Positions 8,772 through 16,695 of a stretch of DNA of 59,673 bases are shown here, piece after piece. This DNA comes from Micromonospora alfalfae (GTDB lineage Bacteria > Actinomycetota > Actinomycetes > Mycobacteriales > Micromonosporaceae). The position numbers were made by a program, and so were the translations under genes. The stretch covers positions 1-59,673 of the forward strand of contig NZ_JAKKFH010000020.1 in the NCBI RefSeq assembly GCF_022230925.1, given 5' to 3'. Under the pieces are notes generated by a model. The model saw only the letters and a list, made by a program, of their open reading frames with translations. It was not told where the DNA came from and did not search any database. Positions within the stretch are counted from its first letter, which is position 1. Each line of letters begins with the position of its first letter.

Positions 8772-9278
8772 ATGACCACCGAACGGATCGGCCCCCCGGT
8801 TACCGGCGACGAGCGGGAGACGCTGCGCGCGTTCCTCGACTTCCACCGCGCCACGCTGGCCCTCAAGTGCGAGGGTCTCTCCGACGGGGACCTGCGCCGG
8901 CAGTCGATGCCGCCCTCCACCCTGTCCCTGCTCGGCCTGGTGCGACACATGGCCGAGGTGGAGCGCGCCTGGTTCCGGCGGGTCATCGACGGCGAGGACA
9001 TCCCGCTGGTGTGGTCGGAGACCGGCGACTTCCAGCAGGCGTACGATGCCAGATCGGCCACCCGGGCCGAGGCGTTCGACGCCTGGGAGCGTGAGGTCGC
9101 GCACGCCCGCCGGATCGAGCGGGCCGCCGCCTCGCTCGACGTGACCGGCCGCAACGCCCGCTCCGGCGAGACCGTGTCACTGCGGCTGGTGATGCTGCAC
9201 CTGATCCACGAGTACGCCCGACACAACGGCCACGCCGATTTTCTCCGCGAGGGCATCGACGGCGCCGTCGGCGTCTAG
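8772..9278 (+). CDS. DinB-family (DUF664) protein
   Basis: 168 residues from the ATG at 8772; the in-frame ATG at 8760 would add four residues. The four-helix DinB fold is indicated by FHRATLALKCEGLSDGDL, LGLVRHMAEVERAWF and LHLIHEYARHNGHADFLRE. The three histidines in these segments (LVRHM, MLHLIHEY, ARHNGH) form the usual metal site. Actinobacterial members are often mycothiol-dependent transferases; the substrate is unknown. Confidence 0.82.
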   Translation: MTTERIGPPVTGDERETLRAFLDFHRATLALKCEGLSDGDLRRQSMPPSTLSLLGLVRHMAEVERAWFRRVIDGEDIPLVWSETGDFQQAYDARSATRAEAFDAWEREVAHARRIERAAASLDVTGRNARSGETVSLRLVMLHLIHEYARHNGHADFLREGIDGAVGV

Positions 9279-9284
9279 CCCGGG

Positions 9285-10472
9285 TCAGGTCCAGTAGAGG
9301 ATCCGGCAGGCCGGGACGCGGGCGGTCAGTTCGGTGGTGAACCAGTCGCGCAGCTCGGTCATCTGCTCGCGGGGGTAGACGTACTTCACCGCGCCGAACT
9401 TGCCGTGCTTGCGGGTGCGGGACTCCTCGTCCATCTCCAGCCGGGTGCGCGGGTACCAGCCGAGCAGCACCTCCTTGCTGCCCGGCGTGAACCGGTGGGT
9501 GATCAGCTCGGCGGTCAGGTCCACATCGGGCACCCCGTCGACCGCCGCGCGGACCTGGTCGAGCAGGTCGCCGTAGTGCTCCCGCCAGTCCGGCAGCGCG
9601 ATGATCGGCGCGATGGTCAGCCCGACCGGGTAGCCGTCGAGGGCGAGCCGGCGCAGCGCGGCCAGCCGGTCCGGCACCCGCGCGGTGCCGCCCTCGAACC
9701 GTTCGCTGACCGGGGCGCAGTTGACGCTGAAGCGGACCCGGGTCCGGCCGGCGTGCGGCAGGCCGACGAAGGTGTCCACGTCGGCGTACTTGGTGGTCCA
9801 GCGCAACTGCACGGGGGCGTCCCAGTCGGCGAAGTGCTGCACCGCGCGCCGCCAACTGCCGGTCAGGTGCTCCAGGGCGAGCGGGTCGGTGTAGCAGGAC
9901 GCCTCGAAGGTGGTGCCCTCGTCGGCGCGCCGCGCGTTGCGGCTGGTCACCGTGCCGCGCCCGGCGTACGCGGCCAACCCGGCGAGGATGTCGTCGAGGT
10001 CCGCGTACACCCGGGTCACCGGTGGGCCGGACAGGGATCCGGCGAGGTAGCAGTACTGACAGTGCGCCGGGCAGCCCTCGGCCAGGTCGACCCGCCAGTC
10101 GGCGCTGGGCGCGATGGGTTGCAGGACACGCCGCGAGGGTGGGCTCACCACGATCGCCATTGTCGACTTGGCCCGCGCGTAGGTTTCCCGGTCGGTCTGC
10201 CCGCGTACCCCGGTGAGCCGGTTGGCGCGCAGGTGTTCCACCTCGATGCCGAGTGCCCGCACCCGTTCGACGATCCGTTGGCCGTGCGGGTGGTCGAGCG
10301 CGGCGGGGGTGGCCACCACCCGGCTCGGGGTCCAGCGGCGCGCCGACCGGGTCGGCGGCGCGAGGCCGGCCAGGTCGCGGATCGGCACATGTTCGCCGCT
10401 GGCGTCGTGCGGCGCGGCGGGCACGTCCACGGCGAGCGGCTTGTCGACGTCGACGGCGTCCGGGCTGGTCAT
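9285..10472 (-). CDS. Radical-SAM spore photoproduct lyase family protein
   Basis: 395 residues from the ATG at 10472. The radical SAM cluster motif is CPAHCQYCYL (C-x3-C-x2-C), which binds 4Fe-4S and S-adenosylmethionine. The rest (FEASCYTDPLALEHL, LRWTTKYADVD, RVRFSVNC, LITHRFTPGSKEVL) matches the SPL family. In Bacillus this enzyme repairs the thymine dimer formed in spores. Actinomycete homologues are annotated by family only, and it is not known from sequence whether they repair DNA. It is divergent from the ThuA-ricin gene. Confidence 0.85.
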   Translation of the reverse strand: MTSPDAVDVDKPLAVDVPAAPHDASGEHVPIRDLAGLAPPTRSARRWTPSRVVATPAALDHPHGQRIVERVRALGIEVEHLRANRLTGVRGQTDRETYARAKSTMAIVVSPPSRRVLQPIAPSADWRVDLAEGCPAHCQYCYLAGSLSGPPVTRVYADLDDILAGLAAYAGRGTVTSRNARRADEGTTFEASCYTDPLALEHLTGSWRRAVQHFADWDAPVQLRWTTKYADVDTFVGLPHAGRTRVRFSVNCAPVSERFEGGTARVPDRLAALRRLALDGYPVGLTIAPIIALPDWREHYGDLLDQVRAAVDGVPDVDLTAELITHRFTPGSKEVLLGWYPRTRLEMDEESRTRKHGKFGAVKYVYPREQMTELRDWFTTELTARVPACRILYWT

Positions 10473-10524
10473 CCGGCGGGGTACCCGTTGCCGTGGGAAT
10501 CCCACCCGTTCGGGCGATCGGCGA

Positions 10525-10553
10525 TTGACGCGATCAGGTCAGAGGAATAACCT
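10525..10553 (+). promoter_or_regulatory. Promoter and leader hairpin of the ThuA-ricin gene
   Basis: TTGACG (10525-10530), a 17-base spacer and TAACCT (10548-10553) form a good sigma-70-type promoter. Downstream in the transcript ATCTGT (10561-10566) and ACAGAT (10578-10583) form an inverted repeat that could be an operator or a leader hairpin. The GTG start is at 10629. Confidence 0.55.
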
Positions 10554-10628
10554 TTCGTCTATCTGTAAACCTTGTGAACAGATGTACCTCGACGCGGCGG
10601 CGCGCGTCCCCACCGAAGGGACGATCAG

Positions 10629-11936
10629 GTGATCGCAGAACTCTCCTCCCGTACCAGAAGGATCCTGTCGTTGTTCGTCGCCCTGGCCGTCGCCTTGACC
10701 GCGGGTGTCGCTGTCAGCGCCTCGCGCAGTGCGCAGGCCGCGCCGACGTTCAAGGTCCTGGCCTTCTACAACGGCACCTGGGACGCCGCGCACATCGACT
10801 TCGTCAAGGACGCCCGGGCCTGGTTCCCGCAGGCCGCCGCCCAGTACGGCTTCTCCTGGGAGGCCACAAACAACTGGAGCCTGCTGAACACCGCCAACCT
10901 GGCCCAGTACAAGGTCGTCATGTTCCTTGACGACGCGCCGCCCACCGGGCAACGCGCCGCGTTCCAGCAGTACATGCAGAACGGCGGAGCGTGGTTGGGC
11001 TTCCACGTCAGCGCGTGGACCGACAACCCGTCGAGCTGGAGCTGGTACTACAACACCTTCCTCGGCACCGGCGCGTTCCAGACGAACACCTGGGGACCCA
11101 CCCGGGTCACGATGCGCGCCGACAACCGCACCCACGCCGCCACCCGGAACCTCCCGGCGACGTTCCCGTCGTCGATCAGCGAGTGGTACTCCTGGAGCAA
11201 CGACCTGCGGCAGAACCCCAACATCGACATCCTCGCGTCGGTCGACCCGTCCAGCTTCCCGGTCGGCACGGATCCCAACCAGTCCTGGTACGGCGGCTAC
11301 TACCCGCTCGTCTGGAGCAACCGGCAGTACAAGATGCTCTACGCCAACTTCGGCCACAACGCGATGAACTACAGCACCAACACCGGGTTGTCGTCGACGT
11401 TCGACAGCGCCCAACAGAACCAGCTGCTGATCGACGGGCTGCACTGGCTCGCCGGCGTCGGCACCGTCCCACCGACCACGCCCCCGCCGTCCGACGGCAT
11501 CTCGCCGACCGCCTGGCACACGGCTGTCAACCGGGCCAGTGGCAAGTGCGTGGACGCCCGCGCCGCCGCCAGCGCGAACGGCACCGCGATCCAGCAGTAC
11601 GCGTGCAACAGCAGCACCGCCCAGCAGTACCAGTTCGTGCCGACCAGCGGCGGGTACCTACGGGTCAACAACCGCAACAACAGCGCCCAGGTGCTCGACG
11701 TGAAGGACCGGTCGACGGCCGACTCGGCGCCGATCCAGCTCTGGTCCTACAGCGGCGGCAACAACCAGCAGTGGCGGGCCGAGCCCGAGGGCGGCGGCTA
11801 CTACCGCCTGGTCAACCGCTCCAGCGGCAAGTGTCTCGACGTGCCGGGAGCGTCCACGGCGGACAGCGTCCAGCTCATCCAGTACACCTGCAACGGCACC
11901 GCGGCGCAGTCGTTCCGGCTGGTGCCGCAGTCATAG
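10629..11936 (+). CDS. Secreted ThuA-domain protein with C-terminal ricin-type lectin
   Basis: 435 residues. A signal peptide ends around AQAAP (residues 35-39). The ThuA/trehalose-utilisation-like fold (about 40-285) shows FKVLAFYNG, GGAWLGFHVSAW and YPLVWSNRQYKMLYANFGHN. A TTPPP linker leads to a ricin B lectin domain (about 300-435) with the repeated SGKC-D and QQ-W/QQ-F patterns. The lectin would bind plant or microbial polysaccharide. The ThuA part may act on or sense sugars, but its chemistry is not established. It ends convergently with the WYL regulator, the stop codons overlapping by six bases. Confidence 0.88.
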   Translation: MIAELSSRTRRILSLFVALAVALTAGVAVSASRSAQAAPTFKVLAFYNGTWDAAHIDFVKDARAWFPQAAAQYGFSWEATNNWSLLNTANLAQYKVVMFLDDAPPTGQRAAFQQYMQNGGAWLGFHVSAWTDNPSSWSWYYNTFLGTGAFQTNTWGPTRVTMRADNRTHAATRNLPATFPSSISEWYSWSNDLRQNPNIDILASVDPSSFPVGTDPNQSWYGGYYPLVWSNRQYKMLYANFGHNAMNYSTNTGLSSTFDSAQQNQLLIDGLHWLAGVGTVPPTTPPPSDGISPTAWHTAVNRASGKCVDARAAASANGTAIQQYACNSSTAQQYQFVPTSGGYLRVNNRNNSAQVLDVKDRSTADSAPIQLWSYSGGNNQQWRAEPEGGGYYRLVNRSSGKCLDVPGASTADSVQLIQYTCNGTAAQSFRLVPQS

Positions 11937-12938
11937 CTCCACTGCCACGTCCGCGCCGGGGTGAACAGCGACTCGCCCCGGCGCGGGGGCGGCGGCGCGA
12001 GCGAACCGGGCGGCGACGTCCCGGACGACGGTGAGCAGCTCCGGCGGGTCGAGCACGTCGAAGTCGACAGCCAGGGTGCCGAGGAAGGCGGCCAGATTGC
12101 CCAGCGACTCGCCGCCGGTGTGCAGCAGGCAGGCCCGCTCGTCGATCGCCTCCAGCAGACCCGCAGTGGTGGGAATCCGTCGCGCCATCGTCTCTGCCGA
12201 GGCGTGCAGGCGTACCCGGGCGGGGTGTGGCCAGGCCGTGGAGCCGACGCCGCGCAGCACGTGCGCGACAGCGTCGCCACCCGGCGGCTCCCGCAGCGCG
12301 AAGCGCGGGCCGGTCGGCACCCGGGGTCGGATCCGGTCGGCGCGGAACGTCCGCCAGTCGGCCCGGTCGGTGTCCCACCCCAGCAGGTACCACCGCCGCC
12401 CGGTGTAGACCAGACGGTACGGCTCGACATCGCGCACGCTGACACTGCCGTCATGCCCGGCGTAGTCGAACCGTAGCCGCTCCCGACGGTGCGCGGCAGT
12501 CGAGACGGCGGTCAGAGTGTCCGCGTCAACGGTCGGGCCACCGCCTGCGGCGGAGACCGTCGCCGAGCGCAGGGCGTCCACCCGGTGCCGCAGCCGTGAC
12601 GGCAACGACTGCTCCAGCTTTGCCAACGCCCGCAGCGAGGTCTCCTCGATGCCGGTCACCGAGCCACCGGCCGCCGCCCGCAGCCCAACGGCCACCGCCA
12701 CGGCCTCGTCGTCGTCGAGCAGCAGCGGTGGCAGCGCCGACCCGGCACCGAGCCGGTAGCCGCCGGCGACCCCCGGGTGCGACTCGATCTGGTAGCCCAG
12801 CACCCGCAGCCGCTCCACGTCAGTGCGTACCGTGCGGGTGGTGACCGCGAGCCGTTCGGCCAGCTCAGCGCCGGACCAGTCCCGGCGCGCCTGCAGGAGA
12901 GTCAGCAACCGCAGCAGCCGCACCGAGGTCTCCACCAT
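11931..12938 (-). CDS. YafY-type HTH-WYL transcriptional regulator
   Basis: 335 residues from the ATG at 12938. The N-terminal helix-turn-helix (residues 1-60: LLRLLTLLQARRDWSGAELAERL, TTRTVRTDVERLR) is followed by a WYL domain (RLVYTGRRWYLLGWD, DWRTFRADRI) and a C-terminal WCX-like region. WYL domains sense nucleic-acid or small-molecule ligands. It is divergent from the ribosomal protection protein, whose leader lies in the shared 180-base gap, so it may regulate that gene; this is inference. A paralogue of the same design lies at 48891. Confidence 0.88.
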   Translation of the reverse strand: MVETSVRLLRLLTLLQARRDWSGAELAERLAVTTRTVRTDVERLRVLGYQIESHPGVAGGYRLGAGSALPPLLLDDDEAVAVAVGLRAAAGGSVTGIEETSLRALAKLEQSLPSRLRHRVDALRSATVSAAGGGPTVDADTLTAVSTAAHRRERLRFDYAGHDGSVSVRDVEPYRLVYTGRRWYLLGWDTDRADWRTFRADRIRPRVPTGPRFALREPPGGDAVAHVLRGVGSTAWPHPARVRLHASAETMARRIPTTAGLLEAIDERACLLHTGGESLGNLAAFLGTLAVDFDVLDPPELLTVVRDVAARFARAAAPAPGRVAVHPGADVAVEL

Positions 12939-12992
12939 CCCGGCAAGTCTGCCAGCGACCGCCGACGGGGTGTGGGAGCGCCGGTTATTGGG

Positions 12993-13120
12993 TTGCCCGA
13001 CCCGACGACGGCCTGCTGAACTACCCGAAACCGCCACCAACTTCCAGGGAGCAACAATGCGCGCTGCGTCAATGCCCGACCAGAAGGGATCTGTCGCCTA
13101 CCTGAAGGACCTGACGCTGC
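12993..13120 (+). promoter_or_regulatory. Leader region of the ribosomal protection protein gene
   Basis: A weak promoter is possible (TTGCCC at 12993-12998 and TGAACT at 13017-13022, 18-base spacer). The leader then carries its own Shine-Dalgarno (AGGGAG near 13046-13051) and an ATG at 13057 opening a short ORF that overlaps the main start. The layout suggests translational attenuation. Confidence 0.4.
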
Positions 13121-13167
13121 GTGGAAACCCTGAACCTCGGCATCCTGGCTCACGTCGATGCCGGTAA
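13057..13167 (+). CDS. Putative upstream ORF / leader peptide (36 aa)
   Basis: ATG at 13057 with a well-placed AGGGAG encodes 36 residues starting MRAASMPDQKGSVAYLKDL. It runs in a different frame and overlaps the first 47 bases of the resistance-type gene. The start signal is better than that of the main gene. Nothing in the peptide resembles a known protein. Overlapping leaders of this kind are known upstream of several ribosome-targeting antibiotic resistance genes, where drug-stalled ribosomes change access to the downstream start. Here that role is inferred only from the layout. Confidence 0.4.
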   Translation: MRAASMPDQKGSVAYLKDLTLRGNPEPRHPGSRRCR

Positions 13168-15118
13168 GACCAGCCTGACCGAGCGGCTGTTGCACGACGT
13201 TGGTGTGACCGACCAGCTCGGCCGGGTCGACGCGGGCAGCACCCAGACCGACACCCTGGCACTGGAACGGCAACGCGGGATCACCATCCGCTCGGCTGTC
13301 GTCTCCTTCGTGCTGGACGACGTGGCCGTCAACCTGATCGACACGCCCGGCCACCCGGACTTCATCGCCGAGGTCGAGCGGGTGCTCGGTGTGCTCGACG
13401 GCGCGGTGCTGGTGGTCTCCGCGGTGGAGGGGGTGCAGCCGCAGACGCGGGTGCTGATGCGGACTCTGCGTCGGCTGCGCATCCCGACGCTGATCTTCAT
13501 CAACAAGGTCGACCGAGCCGGGGCGGACCCCGAACGGGTCTTCCAGGCGGTCGCGGAGAAGCTCACGCCGACCGTCGTGGCGATGGGCGCGGTGGCGAAG
13601 CCGGGGACCCGCAGCGCCCACTGCACGACGTACGGCCCCACCGACCTCGCCTTCACCGACCGGCTGCTCGACCTGCTCACCGGCCAGGACGACGTGCTGC
13701 TCGCCAACTGGGTGGCGGACACGTCCTCGCTACCGTACTCACGGCTACGCGCAGCGTTGGCGACGCGGACCGGCCGCGCGCTGGTGCAGCCCGTGTACGC
13801 CGGCTCGGCGATCACAGGTGTCGGGGTGGACGCGCTGATCGCCGGGATCACCGAGCTGTTGCCCACCGTCCAGGGTGACGCCGACGCCCCGGTCTCGGGC
13901 ACCGTGTTCGCCATCGAACGGGGTCCAGCCGGAGAGAAGATCGCCCTGGTCCGGCTCTTCGCCGGCACGATCCGGATTCGCGACCGGGTCCGCGTCGGCG
14001 CCGTCGACGCTGAACTGGTCACTGCCGTACGAGTCGTCGCCCATGGGGCCGACGTGGTGGCGTCCGCGGTCGAAGCCGGCCACATCGCCCGGTTGTGGGG
14101 CCTCAGGCACGCTCGGATCGGCGACCCGGTGGGCGTACCACCCGAACGTGGCGGCACCGACCGCCACTTCGCGCCACCCACCCTGGAGACCGCGGTGGTG
14201 CCGACGCGCCCCGCCGACCGGGTCGCGCTGCACGCCGCGCTGATCCAGCTCGCTGAGCAGGACCCGCTCATCAACCTGCGGCAGGACGACCGGCAGCACG
14301 AGATCACCGTGTCGCTCTACGGCGAGGTGCAGAAGGAGGTCATCCAGGCCAACCTTGCCGACGACTTCGGTGTGGGGGTGACGTTCCGGGAGACCAGCAC
14401 GGTGCACGTGGAGCGGGTGTGCGGCGTCGGTGGGGCGGTCGAGGTGATCGCGGTGGCGCCCAACCCGTTCCTGGCCACCGTCGGGCTGCGGATCGCGCCG
14501 GCGCCGACCGGTGCCGGCGTGACTTTCCGGCTCGGCGTCGAACTGGGTTCGATGCCACCGGCGTTCTTCACCGCCGTGGAGGAGACCGTACGCCGAGCCC
14601 TGCGTCAGGGCCTTCACGGGTGGGAGGTCCCTGACTGCGAGGTGACGATGACTCACGCCGGTTATTGGGCACGGCAGAGTCATTCCCACGGCACGTTCGA
14701 CAAGAGCATGTCCAGCACGGCGGGGGACTTCCGCAATCTCACCCCGTTGGTGCTGATGGCCGCACTCGCCCGTGCCGGCACCCGGGTCCACGAGCCGGTA
14801 CACCGCTTCCGGCTGGAGGTGCCGGGTGACGTCCTCGGCACGCTGCTGCCCGCGCTCACTCGGCTGGACGCGGTGCCGACCGACACCACCGGGCAGGGCG
14901 CGTCCTATCTGGTGCAGGGTGAGATCCCGGCCGGTCTGGTGCACGCGCTGGAGCGCCGCCTGCCCGCGCTGACCCGGGGGGAGGGCGTGCTGGAGACCGA
15001 GTTCGACTGCTATCGACCGGTGCGTGGTCCCGCCCCCGTCCGGACCCGCTGGGACAACAATCCGCTGGATCGCAAGGAGTATCTGCTGGCGGTCGCGCGC
15101 CGCGTCGGCGGTCGGTAG
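13121..15118 (+). CDS. Tet(M)/OtrA-type ribosomal protection protein, EF-G-like GTPase
   Basis: 665 residues. GTPase motifs: AHVDAGKT (10-17), RGITI (52-56), DTPGH (74-78) and NKVD (128-131). The EF-G-like later domains are present, with the long C-terminal half (YGEVQKEVIQ, CEVTMTHAGYW, DFRNLTPLVLMAAL) typical of Tet(M)/Tet(O)/OtrA. The family removes tetracycline from the 70S ribosome by GTP hydrolysis. The GTG start at 13121 gives the family N-terminus and has a GAAGGA about 11 bases upstream. It may confer intrinsic tetracycline tolerance or have a housekeeping ribosomal role. Confidence 0.9.
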   Translation: METLNLGILAHVDAGKTSLTERLLHDVGVTDQLGRVDAGSTQTDTLALERQRGITIRSAVVSFVLDDVAVNLIDTPGHPDFIAEVERVLGVLDGAVLVVSAVEGVQPQTRVLMRTLRRLRIPTLIFINKVDRAGADPERVFQAVAEKLTPTVVAMGAVAKPGTRSAHCTTYGPTDLAFTDRLLDLLTGQDDVLLANWVADTSSLPYSRLRAALATRTGRALVQPVYAGSAITGVGVDALIAGITELLPTVQGDADAPVSGTVFAIERGPAGEKIALVRLFAGTIRIRDRVRVGAVDAELVTAVRVVAHGADVVASAVEAGHIARLWGLRHARIGDPVGVPPERGGTDRHFAPPTLETAVVPTRPADRVALHAALIQLAEQDPLINLRQDDRQHEITVSLYGEVQKEVIQANLADDFGVGVTFRETSTVHVERVCGVGGAVEVIAVAPNPFLATVGLRIAPAPTGAGVTFRLGVELGSMPPAFFTAVEETVRRALRQGLHGWEVPDCEVTMTHAGYWARQSHSHGTFDKSMSSTAGDFRNLTPLVLMAALARAGTRVHEPVHRFRLEVPGDVLGTLLPALTRLDAVPTDTTGQGASYLVQGEIPAGLVHALERRLPALTRGEGVLETEFDCYRPVRGPAPVRTRWDNNPLDRKEYLLAVARRVGGR

Positions 15119-15130
15119 CGGCGATATCCA

Positions 15131-15159
15131 TTGCGGACGCGTCGCAGCCCTCCTACTGT
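15131..15159 (+). promoter_or_regulatory. Promoter of the 41-codon gene
   Basis: TTGCGG (15131-15136), an exact 17-base spacer, and TACTGT (15154-15159). It lies just after the stop codon of the ribosomal protection protein and gives the next small gene its own transcript. Confidence 0.55.
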
Positions 15160-15201
15160 CGTCGGTGCACAGTCAACCGAGCAACCCGGAGGGAGTACGC
15201 C

Positions 15202-15327
15202 ATGTCGCGACGCGTCCGCACCGACGCCCGCTGGCGCCTGCTCTCCGCCGGCACCCCTCTGCGGTTGACCGCCGATACCCGTGCCTACTGCCCATCGCGG
15301 CGCAACGAGCCGGGGTGGCGCGACTGA
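15202..15327 (+). CDS. Small arginine-rich protein of unknown function (41 aa)
   Basis: An ATG at 15202 preceded by a very strong GGAGGGAG Shine-Dalgarno opens a 41-residue frame beginning MSRRVRTDARWRLLSAG and ending NEPGWRD. Ten residues are Arg and there is a single Cys. There is no signal peptide or membrane segment. It has its own promoter (15131-15159) and terminator (15349-15378), so it is a complete transcription unit of about 220 bases. I do not recognise the family. A nucleic-acid-binding or ribosome-associated role is possible from charge alone. Confidence 0.6.
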   Translation: MSRRVRTDARWRLLSAGTPLRLTADTRAYCPSRRNEPGWRD

Positions 15328-15348
15328 GCCGACGCTGACGCGTCCGCC

Positions 15349-15378
15349 GGCCGCCCATCCCACCGGGATCGGGCGGCC
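15349..15378 (+). terminator. Strong hairpin terminator of the small gene
   Basis: GGCCGCCC (15349-15356) pairs with GGGCGGCC (15371-15378), and the inner ATCCC/GGGAT pair extends the stem. CTTTCG follows. Confidence 0.75.
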
Positions 15379-15453
15379 CTTTCGTATCCGCGCACCGCCG
15401 CTGGCCGCCAAATATGATCATTAACGGTCACCGCACGACAGAAGGAGACCACC

Positions 15454-16653
15454 ATGGGATTCACCCCCCTCGCCGGTACCCGGGCACCGGTCCGGGTCTG
15501 GGCCGACCCGTACGCCATCGAGCCGCAGGCCGCCAAGCAGCTGCGCAACATCGGCGCGCTGCAGTGGGTGCAGGGTGTCGCCGTCATGCCCGACGTGCAC
15601 TTCGGCAAGGGCGCCACCGTCGGCTCGGTGATCGCGATGCGGCAGGCCGTCTCGCCGGCCGCGGTCGGCGTCGACATCGGCTGCGGGATGTCGGCGGTCC
15701 GTACCTCGCTGACCGCCACCGACCTGCCGGACGACCTGGCCGGGCTGCGCTCCGCGATCGAGGCCACCATCCCGGTCGGCTTCGCCCAGCGCAAGGACTC
15801 GGTCGACACGCGTCGGATCCGGGGCCTGGAGCAGGCCGGCTGGGACGACTTCTGGGGCCGGTTCGCCGGACTGGACCGGCGGGTGGCGCAGCTGGAGACG
15901 CGGGCGCAGCGGCAGATCGGCACCCTCGGCGGGGGCAACCACTTCATCGAGGTCTGCCTGGAGCAGGGCGGCGCCGACGAGGGGCGGGTCTGGCTGATGC
16001 TGCACTCCGGGTCCCGCAACATCGGCAAGGAGCTGGCCGAGCGGCACATCGGGGTGGCCCGGGGGCTGCCGCACAACGCGGACCTTCCGGACCGGGACCT
16101 GGCCGTGTTCCTCGCCGGGACGCCGGAGATGGACGCGTACCGGCGGGATCTGTGGTGGGCGCAGGAGTACGCGCGGCGCAACCGGGCGGTCATGCTGGCC
16201 CTGCTCTGCGGCGTGGTGCGCGAGCACTTCCCGCAGGTCGGCTACGACGAGCCGATCAGCTGCCACCACAACTACGTCTCCGAGGAGAGCTACGACGGGG
16301 TGGACGTGCTGGTGACCCGCAAGGGCGCCATCCGGGCCGGCCGAGGTGACCTGGGCATCATCCCCGGGTCGATGGGCACCGGGTCGTACATCGTGCGGGG
16401 GCGGGGAAACCCGGACGCGTACTGCTCGGCGTCGCACGGGGCGGGGCGTCGGATGTCACGGGCGCAGGCCAAGCGGACGTTCAGCACTGACGACCTGGCC
16501 GCCCAGACCGCCGGGGTGGAGTGCCGCAAGGACGCCGGGGTGGTCGACGAGATCCCCGGCGCGTACAAGGACATCACCGAGGTGATGGCCCAGCAGGAGG
16601 ACCTGGTCGAGGTGGTAGCGCACCTCAAGCAGGTGGTCTGCGTGAAGGGCTGA
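15454..16653 (+). CDS. rtcB: RtcB-family RNA ligase
   Basis: 399 residues, ATG after AGAAGGAGA. RtcB joins RNA 2',3'-cyclic phosphate or 3'-phosphate ends to 5'-OH ends using GTP and Mn2+. Metal and guanylylation residues are visible in VMPDVHFGKG, VGVDIGCGM, GTLGGGNHFIEV, MLHSGSRNIG, SCHHNYV and the SASHGAGRRMSR segment with the guanylylated His. No rtcA, archease or release-factor homologue is next to it, so it probably acts alone in RNA repair after stress cleavage. Confidence 0.92.
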   Translation: MGFTPLAGTRAPVRVWADPYAIEPQAAKQLRNIGALQWVQGVAVMPDVHFGKGATVGSVIAMRQAVSPAAVGVDIGCGMSAVRTSLTATDLPDDLAGLRSAIEATIPVGFAQRKDSVDTRRIRGLEQAGWDDFWGRFAGLDRRVAQLETRAQRQIGTLGGGNHFIEVCLEQGGADEGRVWLMLHSGSRNIGKELAERHIGVARGLPHNADLPDRDLAVFLAGTPEMDAYRRDLWWAQEYARRNRAVMLALLCGVVREHFPQVGYDEPISCHHNYVSEESYDGVDVLVTRKGAIRAGRGDLGIIPGSMGTGSYIVRGRGNPDAYCSASHGAGRRMSRAQAKRTFSTDDLAAQTAGVECRKDAGVVDEIPGAYKDITEVMAQQEDLVEVVAHLKQVVCVKG

Positions 16654-16657
16654 CCTG

Positions 16658-16688
16658 CCGTGCGGGCCGGGGAGACCGGCCCGCACGG
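16658..16688. terminator. 13-bp perfect bidirectional terminator
   Basis: CCGTGCGGGCCGG (16658-16670) and CCGGCCCGCACGG (16676-16688) flank a GGAGA loop between the convergent rtcB and mycothiol-enzyme genes. Confidence 0.75.
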
Positions 16689-16695
16689 CCGCTGG

